Shown: positions 42,230 to 51,011 of the stretch, in pieces
Position numbering within the stretch: position 1 is the stretch's first letter
Layout of the letters: every line of letters begins with the position of its first letter
Assembly: GCA_023418995.1 (NCBI GenBank)
Contig: JAEZYP010000065.1
Span: forward strand, 62,001-126,000
DNA length: 64,000 nucleotides
Reading direction: 5' to 3'
Source: Bacillota bacterium
Lineage (GTDB): Bacteria > Bacillota > Clostridia > Oscillospirales > Acutalibacteraceae
Translations under genes and position numbers: made by a program
Notes under the pieces: generated by a model
What the model was told of the DNA's origin: nothing
The model's database searches: none
What the model saw: only the letters and a program-made list of their open reading frames with translations

Positions 42230-44659
42230 CTATACCACAATCAGGTGTTTTTTTCCGTCATCCTCCAGCCGTATCCTGTTGCCCGGAATTAAACTACCGT
42301 CTACAGTGACTGCTTCCGTTGTGAGCAGTCCCTTGCTTCTGCTTTCAACCCTGATTTCATAGAGAGACCCTCCAAACCGATATTCAATTGAAAAATCCCC
42401 AAAGCCGGCTGGCGTGGCGGGATCGATTACCAGCTCTTGCCCCTCCTTTCGAAAGCCCAAGAACCAGTGTAACAGTCCTTGATACATCCAACCTGCGGAG
42501 CCGGTATACCAGCTCCAACCGCCTCTTCCGGTATATGGCGGACTAAGGGATACGTCCGCTGTCATTACGTACGGCTCCTTCTCGTATCGGAGTGCATCCT
42601 TTCTGTTTTGCGTGACATAAATCGGGTTGAGCATGGTAAACAGGATTTGTGCCATGCCGTAGTCACGCAGCATCGATGCTGCGATTGCCAGCCATACCGC
42701 CGCATGCGTATACTGCCCCCCGTTTTCACGCATACCGGGAAGATAATTTTTGATATAACCCGGATTTTTATTCGTCTTGTTAAAGGGAGGCGTCAAAAGC
42801 AGGGAAAGCGCTTCCTCCTCCCTGACAAGGTAACGCCTTGCGGATTGCATTGCCGTTCTCGCCCGCTCCTTCTCCGCACCCGACGATATCACGCTCCAGG
42901 ACTGGCTGATGGAATCAATTCTGCACTCATCGTTTTCGTTTGAGCCGAGCTTGGAGCCATCATCATAAAAGGCTCGAAGGTACCACTCTCCGTCCCAGGC
43001 ATGCGTTTCAACGCTTTGAAGCAGGGCTTCCCGTTTCCGGCTCAGTTCCAAACCGTACGCACTGTCTCCTTCCTGATCGCACAGGGGGATAAAGTCGCCC
43101 AGTACAGTATACAAAAACCAGGCCAGCCAAACGCTTTCTCCCTTCCCCTTTGCGCCTACCTCATTCATTCCGTCATTCCAGTCTCCTCCCCCCATGAGAG
43201 GAAGTCCATGCTCCCCGAAGCAGGTTCGGTCGATGGCTCGTTTGCAATGCTCATAGACGCTTTCCGAACGTTCAGATATTTCCGGGGTAAACATTGCATC
43301 CTGTTGACCCTCGCGAAGCGCCGGGCCTTTGATGTAAGGCACCGGCTCCTTTAATAGCGAGACATCCCCGGTGCTTCGGATATAGGCGGCAGTGCAGTAA
43401 GGCAGCCACAGCAAATCGTCGGATATTCTCGTTCTCACGCCGATTCCCATAGGAGGATGCCACCAATGCTGCACATCCCCTTCTTCAAACTGCCTGCTGC
43501 AGGCAATTACAATTTGACCGCGCAGAATAGCGGAATCCGCAAGGAGAAGCGCAAGGGCATCCTGAAGCTGATCGCGGTATCCATAGGCTCCTCCGCACTG
43601 ATAAAAGCCCGCTCTGGCTTGGATACGGCAGGACAGCGTTTGATAGAGCAGCCAGCCGTTTACCAGAATATCGACCGCCCGGTCCTTTGTCTTTACCTGA
43701 ACAGTCCCCAATAATCCATCCCAATAGGCTCGTACTCTGTCAAGCTCTTTTTCCGCGGCGCCAGCATCTCTGTATTTATATTTTATTCTGTACATCTCAT
43801 GAAGGCTATCGCTCTGCCCAAGCCCGAACAGCACCGTCTTATCCGCCCCTGGCTGAATTGCAACGGACACCTGTATCGCTCCGCAGGGGTCATAGCACAC
43901 TCCCGTGTTGCAGGAAAGCTTAACCTGAGCGCCCCACGGCTCCCGGATACCGCCCTTCCCCAGAAATTCCTGTCTGTCTCCGGTGTAGCCGGCAATCGGT
44001 TCACTGGAGAACAGGTAGGAACAGGCGTTTTGAAAGTTCATGGTATAGCTGTTCTTCGCGTACAAGCATTCGTGCTCATTGTTATAGCAAGTCAGCATAT
44101 AGGGGCCGGTATTCTCTCTGTGCGTGCCCATGACCCATTCAACATAATAGGTCAGACTCAGATATTTCACTTTGTCTGAGCGGTTGGTCAGCTTCATACT
44201 CCAAAGCTTTAGAGGCTCTTCCAGCGGAGTAAAAACAGTCAGCTCCTGATCAATGAGAGCTTCCGTATGAAGAAATCTGCTGTATCCGAAGCCATGCCTT
44301 ACCCGGTAAACGCCACGGTCAGACCTGCCAAGGGACATGGGAGTAATTACCTCTCCCGTTGTTTCATCCAGAATATAAATTGCCTCGGAGGCCCCATCGC
44401 TTACAGGGTCGTTGGACCAGGGTGTGAGCTTGTTTTCTCTGCTGTTGATACTCCAGGTAAAGCCGGCGCCCGACTCCGATATCTGAAATCCAAAATCCTT
44501 GTTTGAGATAACATTAATCCAGGGTGCCGGCGGCCTATCGACACCCTCCAGCAAAATTTCGTATTCTCTGCCCTCACAGGCAAATGCCCCGAAGCCGTTT
44601 AAAAATTCAAAATGTTCCGTTTCATTCTCTTGTTCCGTTGGCGCATATGCCGTCTCCAA
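42230..44659 (-). CDS. GH94 glycoside phosphorylase, separate C-terminal module of a cyclic beta-1,2-glucan-synthase system
   Basis: An 809-residue GH94 protein: N-terminal beta-sandwich (residues 15-290), helical linker, (alpha/alpha)6 barrel with the catalytic acid in GGGDWNDG (about residue 490), and a C-terminal beta domain. In NdvB/Cgs this module trims chains by phosphorolysis and sets ring size. The start is TTG, with a perfect AAGGAGG nine bases upstream, 20 bp after the stop of the large synthase gene. That arrangement shows independent translation, not a sequencing split. A stand-alone oligoglucan phosphorylase role is the alternative. Confidence 0.87.
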   Translation of the reverse strand: METAYAPTEQENETEHFEFLNGFGAFACEGREYEILLEGVDRPPAPWINVISNKDFGFQISESGAGFTWSINSRENKLTPWSNDPVSDGASEAIYILDETTGEVITPMSLGRSDRGVYRVRHGFGYSRFLHTEALIDQELTVFTPLEEPLKLWSMKLTNRSDKVKYLSLTYYVEWVMGTHRENTGPYMLTCYNNEHECLYAKNSYTMNFQNACSYLFSSEPIAGYTGDRQEFLGKGGIREPWGAQVKLSCNTGVCYDPCGAIQVSVAIQPGADKTVLFGLGQSDSLHEMYRIKYKYRDAGAAEKELDRVRAYWDGLLGTVQVKTKDRAVDILVNGWLLYQTLSCRIQARAGFYQCGGAYGYRDQLQDALALLLADSAILRGQIVIACSRQFEEGDVQHWWHPPMGIGVRTRISDDLLWLPYCTAAYIRSTGDVSLLKEPVPYIKGPALREGQQDAMFTPEISERSESVYEHCKRAIDRTCFGEHGLPLMGGGDWNDGMNEVGAKGKGESVWLAWFLYTVLGDFIPLCDQEGDSAYGLELSRKREALLQSVETHAWDGEWYLRAFYDDGSKLGSNENDECRIDSISQSWSVISSGAEKERARTAMQSARRYLVREEEALSLLLTPPFNKTNKNPGYIKNYLPGMRENGGQYTHAAVWLAIAASMLRDYGMAQILFTMLNPIYVTQNRKDALRYEKEPYVMTADVSLSPPYTGRGGWSWYTGSAGWMYQGLLHWFLGFRKEGQELVIDPATPAGFGDFSIEYRFGGSLYEIRVESRSKGLLTTEAVTVDGSLIPGNRIRLEDDGKKHLIVV

Positions 44660-44679
44660 AACCCCTTCCTCCTTAAAGG

Positions 44680-47600
44680 CTAATATTTCTCAAGCAGCTC
44701 GTATGGGTCTTCTTTTGTGCTGTTAAAATAGATTCCCGTTTTTTCTGAAAATACCACGCGCGCTGCCGTATACAGCAAATCAAGCTCTGCCGGCCGCATC
44801 TCATACGTATGCAGGGTGAAAAAACTCGGCTTCCCGTTTCCGGAATCGTAAATCCGAAGGGAGCTTGTCATATCGTTGATTAATTCATCCACCTCTTGAA
44901 GGTAGCCATGCTTGGAGTCAATCAGGATAACCAAATCCACCATAATGCGGTTAAGCCTCAGGTATTCGTAAGCCTTCAATACATCCTTCACAATTCTTTC
45001 CTCTTCAATGGAACGAACCATTAAAAGCAAGATTGGATTGTCTCCGGATATCCCGAATTTCCACAAGAAGCTTTGGTTTAAAAAGTTCCGCCTTATATTT
45101 TCATGAGGTCCCCGGTAAGCGGCGGCGCAATAGAATACCGGGCTGATCAAATCCTGAAAAGCATTCAACTGCGTTCTGCTAATTTCAAGATACTTTAACT
45201 CAAGGGCCTTCTGGAGCCTGAATTTTTCCAGAATATCGTCAATCCGGTAGCTTACATCGAATTCTCCCGCTATTTTTACTGCTTCCTGCTTACTGCCGCA
45301 CACACCTGTGATAAAAGAAACACAGGCGGTTTCCCCCGCTCCGATACAAAGCTGCACCCGCAGGCTCATAATCGGATCGTTGCAAAAACCCGCATTGTTG
45401 AAAAGCGCATTGCTGTGCACTACAGAGTCAGGATTTTCCAGCGTATTATTTCTTCCGATAAAGCGTTTTCTGTCATTTTCATATTCTATTTTTTTACACA
45501 GCTTCGCTCCGGTTCTTACCATGTGCATCACATAGAGGTTATCCTCCTGAGTCTTCCTTCTTCTTTTCGTAAGAAAGATTTCGTGCTCCTGCAAATATTC
45601 GCTTTCCAAAAAAAGCTTATTGAACGCAGGGTGGCTCAGCTCGGCTGCATGGGCATCATCCACCACCTCAAGATAGCTGGTCACCTCCAGCTGCTTTTCG
45701 GCATTTCCGTGATTGGTGAATATAACCTTGCGTATCTCGAGCTCATGGTCCGCGTCCAGACTGACAATCATGTCTGACGAAACATCTCCCTGTCTGCGTT
45801 TGAACTCCGCCTGGTGCGGAGAAAAAACAACCTGATAATCGTCCGGCTCCTTTCTGACAGGATGATAGGATGCGCTCCAGAACTTTCCCAGATTTAGATC
45901 TTTAACATAGATATAGTTGCCTGTATTTGCGTAAATATCCGACCGCCAGCGGTAAAGCATCCGGTCCTCGTATTTGCTGAAGCCGTCCCCGTCCGAGGTG
46001 ATCAGCAGCGAGTATTTTCCGTTCGATAAATAATTTACAACCGGCGGGTTTACACCCGTGCTGTTGACATACCGATCGTTGTAGCTGTCTTCCTTAAACA
46101 GGGGATTCCCGATTTTTATCGTATACCCCTGTCTGGCGATAGAGATCAAATAGGACTGGCGTTTTTCCTCCAGCAGAACTTCCGCGGCTCTTATCATCAT
46201 TTCCGCATGAAACCTTTCTCGAAGAATGCTCTCGTTCAGATAGTTATTTATGGCCGCCAGAATCATCCCCTGATGATGTGCCATATAAGATTTCACAATG
46301 CAATAAGGTGTGAGCTCCACGGAATTCGGCAGGTTGAAATCAACGGACTCATAGAAACCGAAAGTGCCGAAAGCACCCAGCTCCTTGAGTCGCTTTAAAT
46401 TTTCTATACATTCCTCTCCCGCAATATCCAGAGCCAGCATCGTTGCATAGGGCGCTACCACAAGAGAATTTCTGCGAACCGGCTGAAGCCTTATCTTGGG
46501 AACACCGAACGCTTTGTATTGATAATTTGAGTTTAGGTCAAAGCGGTAATACTGGGATTCCGATATTCCCCAGGGTATTTCCGCCTCCTGTGCATATTTT
46601 ATCTGCTGAAGTACCGCCGCACGGGAGGTTTGCGCGTAAACAGAGCCTTCATACTCCTTAAACACAAGGTTCGGCATCAGATATTCAAACATCGTGCCGC
46701 TCCAGGAAACAAAGCACGGAATACCCTTTACAATGGTCAGAGGTCTACCCAGCTTGTGCCAATGCTTTAACGGCACCTGCCCCATGGAGATTGCGAGCAG
46801 ACTGGTGAGCGCCGATTCCGACGCCATCAGGTCATAACAGCCATCGTCCAGCTGGTGTGAAGAGACATGATACCCGATATGAAACAGCATTCTTTTCTCA
46901 TTAAATAAAAAGTGAAAATCAGCGTTTGCCAGAATACCGTCTATTGTATTGCGGAGCTTCTGAATCCGGTTGACCATTTCCTTCGCGAATTGATTTCCCT
47001 GCGCCGCAAGACTGCAAAGCGTAGGATTGGAAGAAAAGCTCTCCTTCTTCAGGTTTAATATGGAGGCTTCACTTACCGTACTGTCAATAAGGCTTACCAA
47101 ACGTCTGGTCCAGCGATAATTCTCGGATGGCTTAAGCGCCATTGCATTCAGGCTTTCCCAGATATCCGCTAGATCCTCAACCAGTTCCCCGACGCTTTGG
47201 TATTCAGGCTTGAGTTTGTTTGAGGCCGAATTGCCTGTTTCTCTCTGAATTTCCCTGTTGCTGTACGCAACCGCCAGCTTAAGCTCGGGCAGAAAAGAAT
47301 CCGGGTAAACCGGCCTTCTGATCTGCTCTGAAAGGCCGTTTTTCAAGACGACCAGATGCCCCAGAAAGTTTCCGCTGTCAACGGTTGAAATATAGGCGGG
47401 ATTGAGTACCTCCAGAGTTTGAAGATGATACCAGTTATAGAGGTGTCCCTTCCATTTCGGCATTTTGCAAATGGTTTCCATCAAATTTTCTGCGGCTTCA
47501 ACCGTGGAGCTCAGTGTTTCGAACCCAAAATCCCTGGCTGACAGGATTGACAAAAACTGAAGCCCGATATTGGTTGGGGACGTTTTGTCACTAATTTTTT

Positions 47601-50600
47601 CAGCCGTTGAAATCTGGAAATTGTCCGGGCAAAGCCAGTTGTTCTCTTTTGTGGAAAACTCCTTAAAAAACAGCCATGTCCGGCGAGCGGTTTCGAGGAG
47701 CATACGCCTTCCTCGCAATTCTTTTTCCGGATGGAGCTTGTTTCCGGGTCGGCTGATTCGGTATGCAACCTCAAAGGCAAGGCTCCAGTCAGCAATAACA
47801 GCCACGGTCACAACCATTCCCACTAAGCTCAAATGCCCCATAGATAAAATTGGAGCAAGTACAAGCACCGGCAGAAATGAGCTCCACATGGAAAGGAAAT
47901 AAGCTTTTTCTGTGTTGACGGCGGCAGCATCCACCGATTCCGCCGTATTCCAGCAAAGCAGGTTCTTTTTACTGATAAAAATCCGGTATAACGTTCTGAC
48001 AATTGCGTCCGATGCAATATAGGCGCGGTAGGGCGTAATCGTGAACTCCAGCAATGCCCGTACAAGCATCACGGAAGCTTCCTTGAAAAAGCTCTTGTAA
48101 ACGAAGGCAAGCTTCGGACGCATTATTTTCTGGACTGCTACTGAAAGCAGCATAACCAGCAGAGAAAACAGATCGTTAAAAAACACAAGAGCAATCCACA
48201 GGTAATAGGCATCCGGCATCCATGCCAGATTCAGCAAAAGAAACAGGGTCTTGCTTAAAGGAACCAGACTTCTTCTTAAATTGTCAAATATTTTCCATTT
48301 TGACAAAGCACAAAGACTTCTGCCGTCCGCAGTTTTCTTTGTGAACAGCCAGGGCAGCAGCTGCCAGTCTCCGCGCAGCCAACGGTGCTCTCTTTTTGCA
48401 AAGGATAAAACACTGTTCGGGAAGTTGTCCATAATTTTGGCTGAGCTCGAAAAGGCCGTCCGCGCATAACAGCTTTCAAAAAGGTCATGGCTCAGAATCC
48501 GGTTCTCCGGTACCTTGTTTTGAAGCACCTCCTGAAATGCTTTTACGTCATAAATTCCCTTTCCGGTGTAGATTCCCTCGTTAAAAACATCCTGATAGAT
48601 ATCTGATATTACGGCTCCGTAATGGGCAAGCCCCGATTCCCCTCCAAAGATTTTAGTAAACCTGCTGCCGTTCTTATCCACAATATGATTTCTGACCGAA
48701 GGCTGTATGATAACATACCCTTCCTTTACCTTTTGATTGGCAAGATCCAGAATCGGTTTATTTAGAGGATGATCAATCAACCCCACCAGCTTTGCGGCAT
48801 TGTCCCGAATCAGATTTGTATCCGCGTCCAGTGTAATTACGTAGCGAAAGGTGGTAAGAAGCTCCTGATCACAGTAAATGGAGGAAAAGGTGGTATCCTC
48901 TGCTTTTGTTCCGCTTAAAAGCCGGTTAAACTCCTCAAGCTTTCCCCTTTTACGCTCCCATCCCATGTAGCAGTTCTCCCCCGGATTCCATTTGCGGCAG
49001 CGGAAGAAGAGCGAAAACCGCGGGTGCTCGGACGGATAAAGCTCGTTCATCGCCTTCACCCGCGCGACAAGGGCGTGTTCTGTCTCCTCATCCTTTGTCA
49101 GGAACTGATCCGCAGAGTCCTCGAAATCGAGAAGCAATGCAAAGAAAAGGTTGGGCTGCCTGTTAGCCAAGTAATGCTTCTGCAAACGGTCAAGGTACTC
49201 CAGACCCTGTTTCTTTGAGGAGACGATGACCGGCATGACCACAAAAGTTCTGGCTTCCTGCGGTATTTCCTCCAGATAGTTTAAAGAAGGAAGCTTTTTG
49301 ACTGTGAGTCCTCTGGTAAACATAAAATTAGTAATTTCTGTTGAAATCCCCAGCAGCAGCGGCATTGCCGACAGAAGTAGAACAGCCTGCAAGCCGGCAA
49401 TTAGGAGCCCGCCTAGAATTTGAAAAGCATAAATCAGGCAGACACTAAGCCCCAAAGTAAGGAATAGCAGAGTAAAAAAATAAAGGAAGCCCAATCCATT
49501 TGTACTCTCCTGTGTCCTTCGGGGAAGCGGCTTACCCAGCACCTTAGCTTTCAGGATCGGATAGCCCTTGCCCAAAAGATACGTTCCCACATGATGCGAG
49601 CAGTGGAGACCCTCTTTTCCCTGAACCGCCAGCTCGAGACACTCTTTGGCTATCTTTTCCTCCGTAATCCGATAGCGCAGGGATAGCTTAACAATGCTTC
49701 CGCGGTAAATCCCTCTGGATTCCAAATCCATTTTGGGATATACGCCGTCCGGATCCTGCGATAAAATTTGTTCCAAGCAGGAATATTCCTCAAAAAATTT
49801 TTCCTCATCGACTTCGTTGATATCTCTCAGGCTGACAATCAAAGTCCGGATTCTCGTTTCAAGAAACGATTCCGTCTTCCCTTCCTCCATAAAAATGGCG
49901 GAGGCCTTCGCCTGCCTTCCCGCAGAAGCAAAATGATATTCCAGATAGCTTTGAATAGAAGACTCATCAAAGGACATGTTTTTCAACAGGTATATTACAT
50001 GGGCATGGAACGAGCAATCCAGCCTTAAGTGATCTTCGGTTTTGCAGAGCAGTGCGGATAGGTCGGCGGAGCCCTTGTCCGTCAGCTTACTCCGCAAAAA
50101 TTTCTCCGCCTTTTGCTTAACACGAATGATATGCAGAATTTCATCCGCAGCCGTAATTATTTCCTCAAGCAGGCAAAAGCCCAGCATTTCAGGCAAAACC
50201 CAGATTTCCTTATCCGTCAGCGATATATTTTTTTGATAAGCCTTCAGCATTACAGAAATATTTTCTTCACTCAGGTGTCCGCCGGAAAGCGCCACCATCT
50301 TTTTTGCCACAATATAAACACGGGGAAAGCTGCGGTATTCGGTTCCTTTCAGAATCGGCAGCACAGCATAGCCTGTTCCCAGAGAACGTACTTTTTTTAT
50401 TTCTCGGTACAGCATCTGGAAATTATCAAAAAGCCAGCGCGCCGCCGGAATCAGAGAAATCATATCGGCGGATACGGCAGAAATGCTGTTTCTGATCTTA
50501 TTAAGCTCTTTATAGGCCGCCTGATTATAATCGTTTAGAACAAAGCTGTATCCCGTCAGGCTAACCTGACTTTGGCTTTCGGCCAGCTCCAGCATCTGCT

Positions 50601-50796
50601 TCTCCCATTCGCACGGACCCGGTTTATTCCCTTCTTCTGAAGTGCAAACCGAAAAACTCACGTTCTTGCCAATATGGCGAAGCCGGTAATACATCACTAA
50701 TAGAATATAACAGAATAACGGAATCACGATTAATAAAACAATCAGCAGCGGCAGTGAATTAATAGAAAAAATAATCGTTTTTAACGAGGCCTGCAA
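44680..50796 (-). CDS. cyclic beta-1,2-glucan-synthase-like GT84/GH189 membrane protein
   Basis: A 2038-residue protein matching the N-terminal three quarters of NdvB/Cgs. In order: an N-terminal membrane helix, a cytoplasmic alpha-helical region, two membrane segments (about 440-480), a family-84 glycosyltransferase with DAD (about 655) and HRWLRGDWQ (about 805), four or more membrane helices (840-960), the glucoamylase-like GH189 cyclising domain (about 1310-1530), and a GH94-type beta-sandwich (about 1640-2020). It should polymerise and cyclise UDP-glucose into beta-1,2-glucan. AAGGAGG favours the TTG at 50796 over the TTG at 50817. Confidence 0.87.
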   Translation of the reverse strand: MQASLKTIIFSINSLPLLIVLLIVIPLFCYILLVMYYRLRHIGKNVSFSVCTSEEGNKPGPCEWEKQMLELAESQSQVSLTGYSFVLNDYNQAAYKELNKIRNSISAVSADMISLIPAARWLFDNFQMLYREIKKVRSLGTGYAVLPILKGTEYRSFPRVYIVAKKMVALSGGHLSEENISVMLKAYQKNISLTDKEIWVLPEMLGFCLLEEIITAADEILHIIRVKQKAEKFLRSKLTDKGSADLSALLCKTEDHLRLDCSFHAHVIYLLKNMSFDESSIQSYLEYHFASAGRQAKASAIFMEEGKTESFLETRIRTLIVSLRDINEVDEEKFFEEYSCLEQILSQDPDGVYPKMDLESRGIYRGSIVKLSLRYRITEEKIAKECLELAVQGKEGLHCSHHVGTYLLGKGYPILKAKVLGKPLPRRTQESTNGLGFLYFFTLLFLTLGLSVCLIYAFQILGGLLIAGLQAVLLLSAMPLLLGISTEITNFMFTRGLTVKKLPSLNYLEEIPQEARTFVVMPVIVSSKKQGLEYLDRLQKHYLANRQPNLFFALLLDFEDSADQFLTKDEETEHALVARVKAMNELYPSEHPRFSLFFRCRKWNPGENCYMGWERKRGKLEEFNRLLSGTKAEDTTFSSIYCDQELLTTFRYVITLDADTNLIRDNAAKLVGLIDHPLNKPILDLANQKVKEGYVIIQPSVRNHIVDKNGSRFTKIFGGESGLAHYGAVISDIYQDVFNEGIYTGKGIYDVKAFQEVLQNKVPENRILSHDLFESCYARTAFSSSAKIMDNFPNSVLSFAKREHRWLRGDWQLLPWLFTKKTADGRSLCALSKWKIFDNLRRSLVPLSKTLFLLLNLAWMPDAYYLWIALVFFNDLFSLLVMLLSVAVQKIMRPKLAFVYKSFFKEASVMLVRALLEFTITPYRAYIASDAIVRTLYRIFISKKNLLCWNTAESVDAAAVNTEKAYFLSMWSSFLPVLVLAPILSMGHLSLVGMVVTVAVIADWSLAFEVAYRISRPGNKLHPEKELRGRRMLLETARRTWLFFKEFSTKENNWLCPDNFQISTAEKISDKTSPTNIGLQFLSILSARDFGFETLSSTVEAAENLMETICKMPKWKGHLYNWYHLQTLEVLNPAYISTVDSGNFLGHLVVLKNGLSEQIRRPVYPDSFLPELKLAVAYSNREIQRETGNSASNKLKPEYQSVGELVEDLADIWESLNAMALKPSENYRWTRRLVSLIDSTVSEASILNLKKESFSSNPTLCSLAAQGNQFAKEMVNRIQKLRNTIDGILANADFHFLFNEKRMLFHIGYHVSSHQLDDGCYDLMASESALTSLLAISMGQVPLKHWHKLGRPLTIVKGIPCFVSWSGTMFEYLMPNLVFKEYEGSVYAQTSRAAVLQQIKYAQEAEIPWGISESQYYRFDLNSNYQYKAFGVPKIRLQPVRRNSLVVAPYATMLALDIAGEECIENLKRLKELGAFGTFGFYESVDFNLPNSVELTPYCIVKSYMAHHQGMILAAINNYLNESILRERFHAEMMIRAAEVLLEEKRQSYLISIARQGYTIKIGNPLFKEDSYNDRYVNSTGVNPPVVNYLSNGKYSLLITSDGDGFSKYEDRMLYRWRSDIYANTGNYIYVKDLNLGKFWSASYHPVRKEPDDYQVVFSPHQAEFKRRQGDVSSDMIVSLDADHELEIRKVIFTNHGNAEKQLEVTSYLEVVDDAHAAELSHPAFNKLFLESEYLQEHEIFLTKRRRKTQEDNLYVMHMVRTGAKLCKKIEYENDRKRFIGRNNTLENPDSVVHSNALFNNAGFCNDPIMSLRVQLCIGAGETACVSFITGVCGSKQEAVKIAGEFDVSYRIDDILEKFRLQKALELKYLEISRTQLNAFQDLISPVFYCAAAYRGPHENIRRNFLNQSFLWKFGISGDNPILLLMVRSIEEERIVKDVLKAYEYLRLNRIMVDLVILIDSKHGYLQEVDELINDMTSSLRIYDSGNGKPSFFTLHTYEMRPAELDLLYTAARVVFSEKTGIYFNSTKEDPYELLEKY

Positions 50797-50917
50797 TAAT
50801 AGCTCCTCCTTATTCAAGAAATCCTTTCGGTATAACGGTACATCTTTACAGATAGTTTGTCTGTTTTTCTATAAAAAATAGCAATTCAAGCCAATTTAAA
50901 TTAAACTAAAGCATGAC

Positions 50918-50960
50918 AAAGCACCCCAATTGCATTTTATTCCTGCAATTGGGGTGCTTT
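50918..50960. terminator. terminator after the surface-protein gene
   Basis: AAAGCACCCCAATTGCA pairs with TGCAATTGGGGTGCTTT (17 bp) across a nine-base loop. The downstream T tract on the minus strand is short (the TTT is in the stem), so efficiency may be moderate. Confidence 0.6.
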
Positions 50961-51011
50961 AATCCGTTCAGACAGACAGTCGAAATTCAATATTCACTCT
51001 GCGTTCATGCC

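Noticed and set aside
44680..50796. Many medium-sized opposite-strand frames within the two glucan-synthase genes and the surface gene.
   Set aside because: They follow from codon bias of the real gene, lack ribosome sites and show no recognisable domains.
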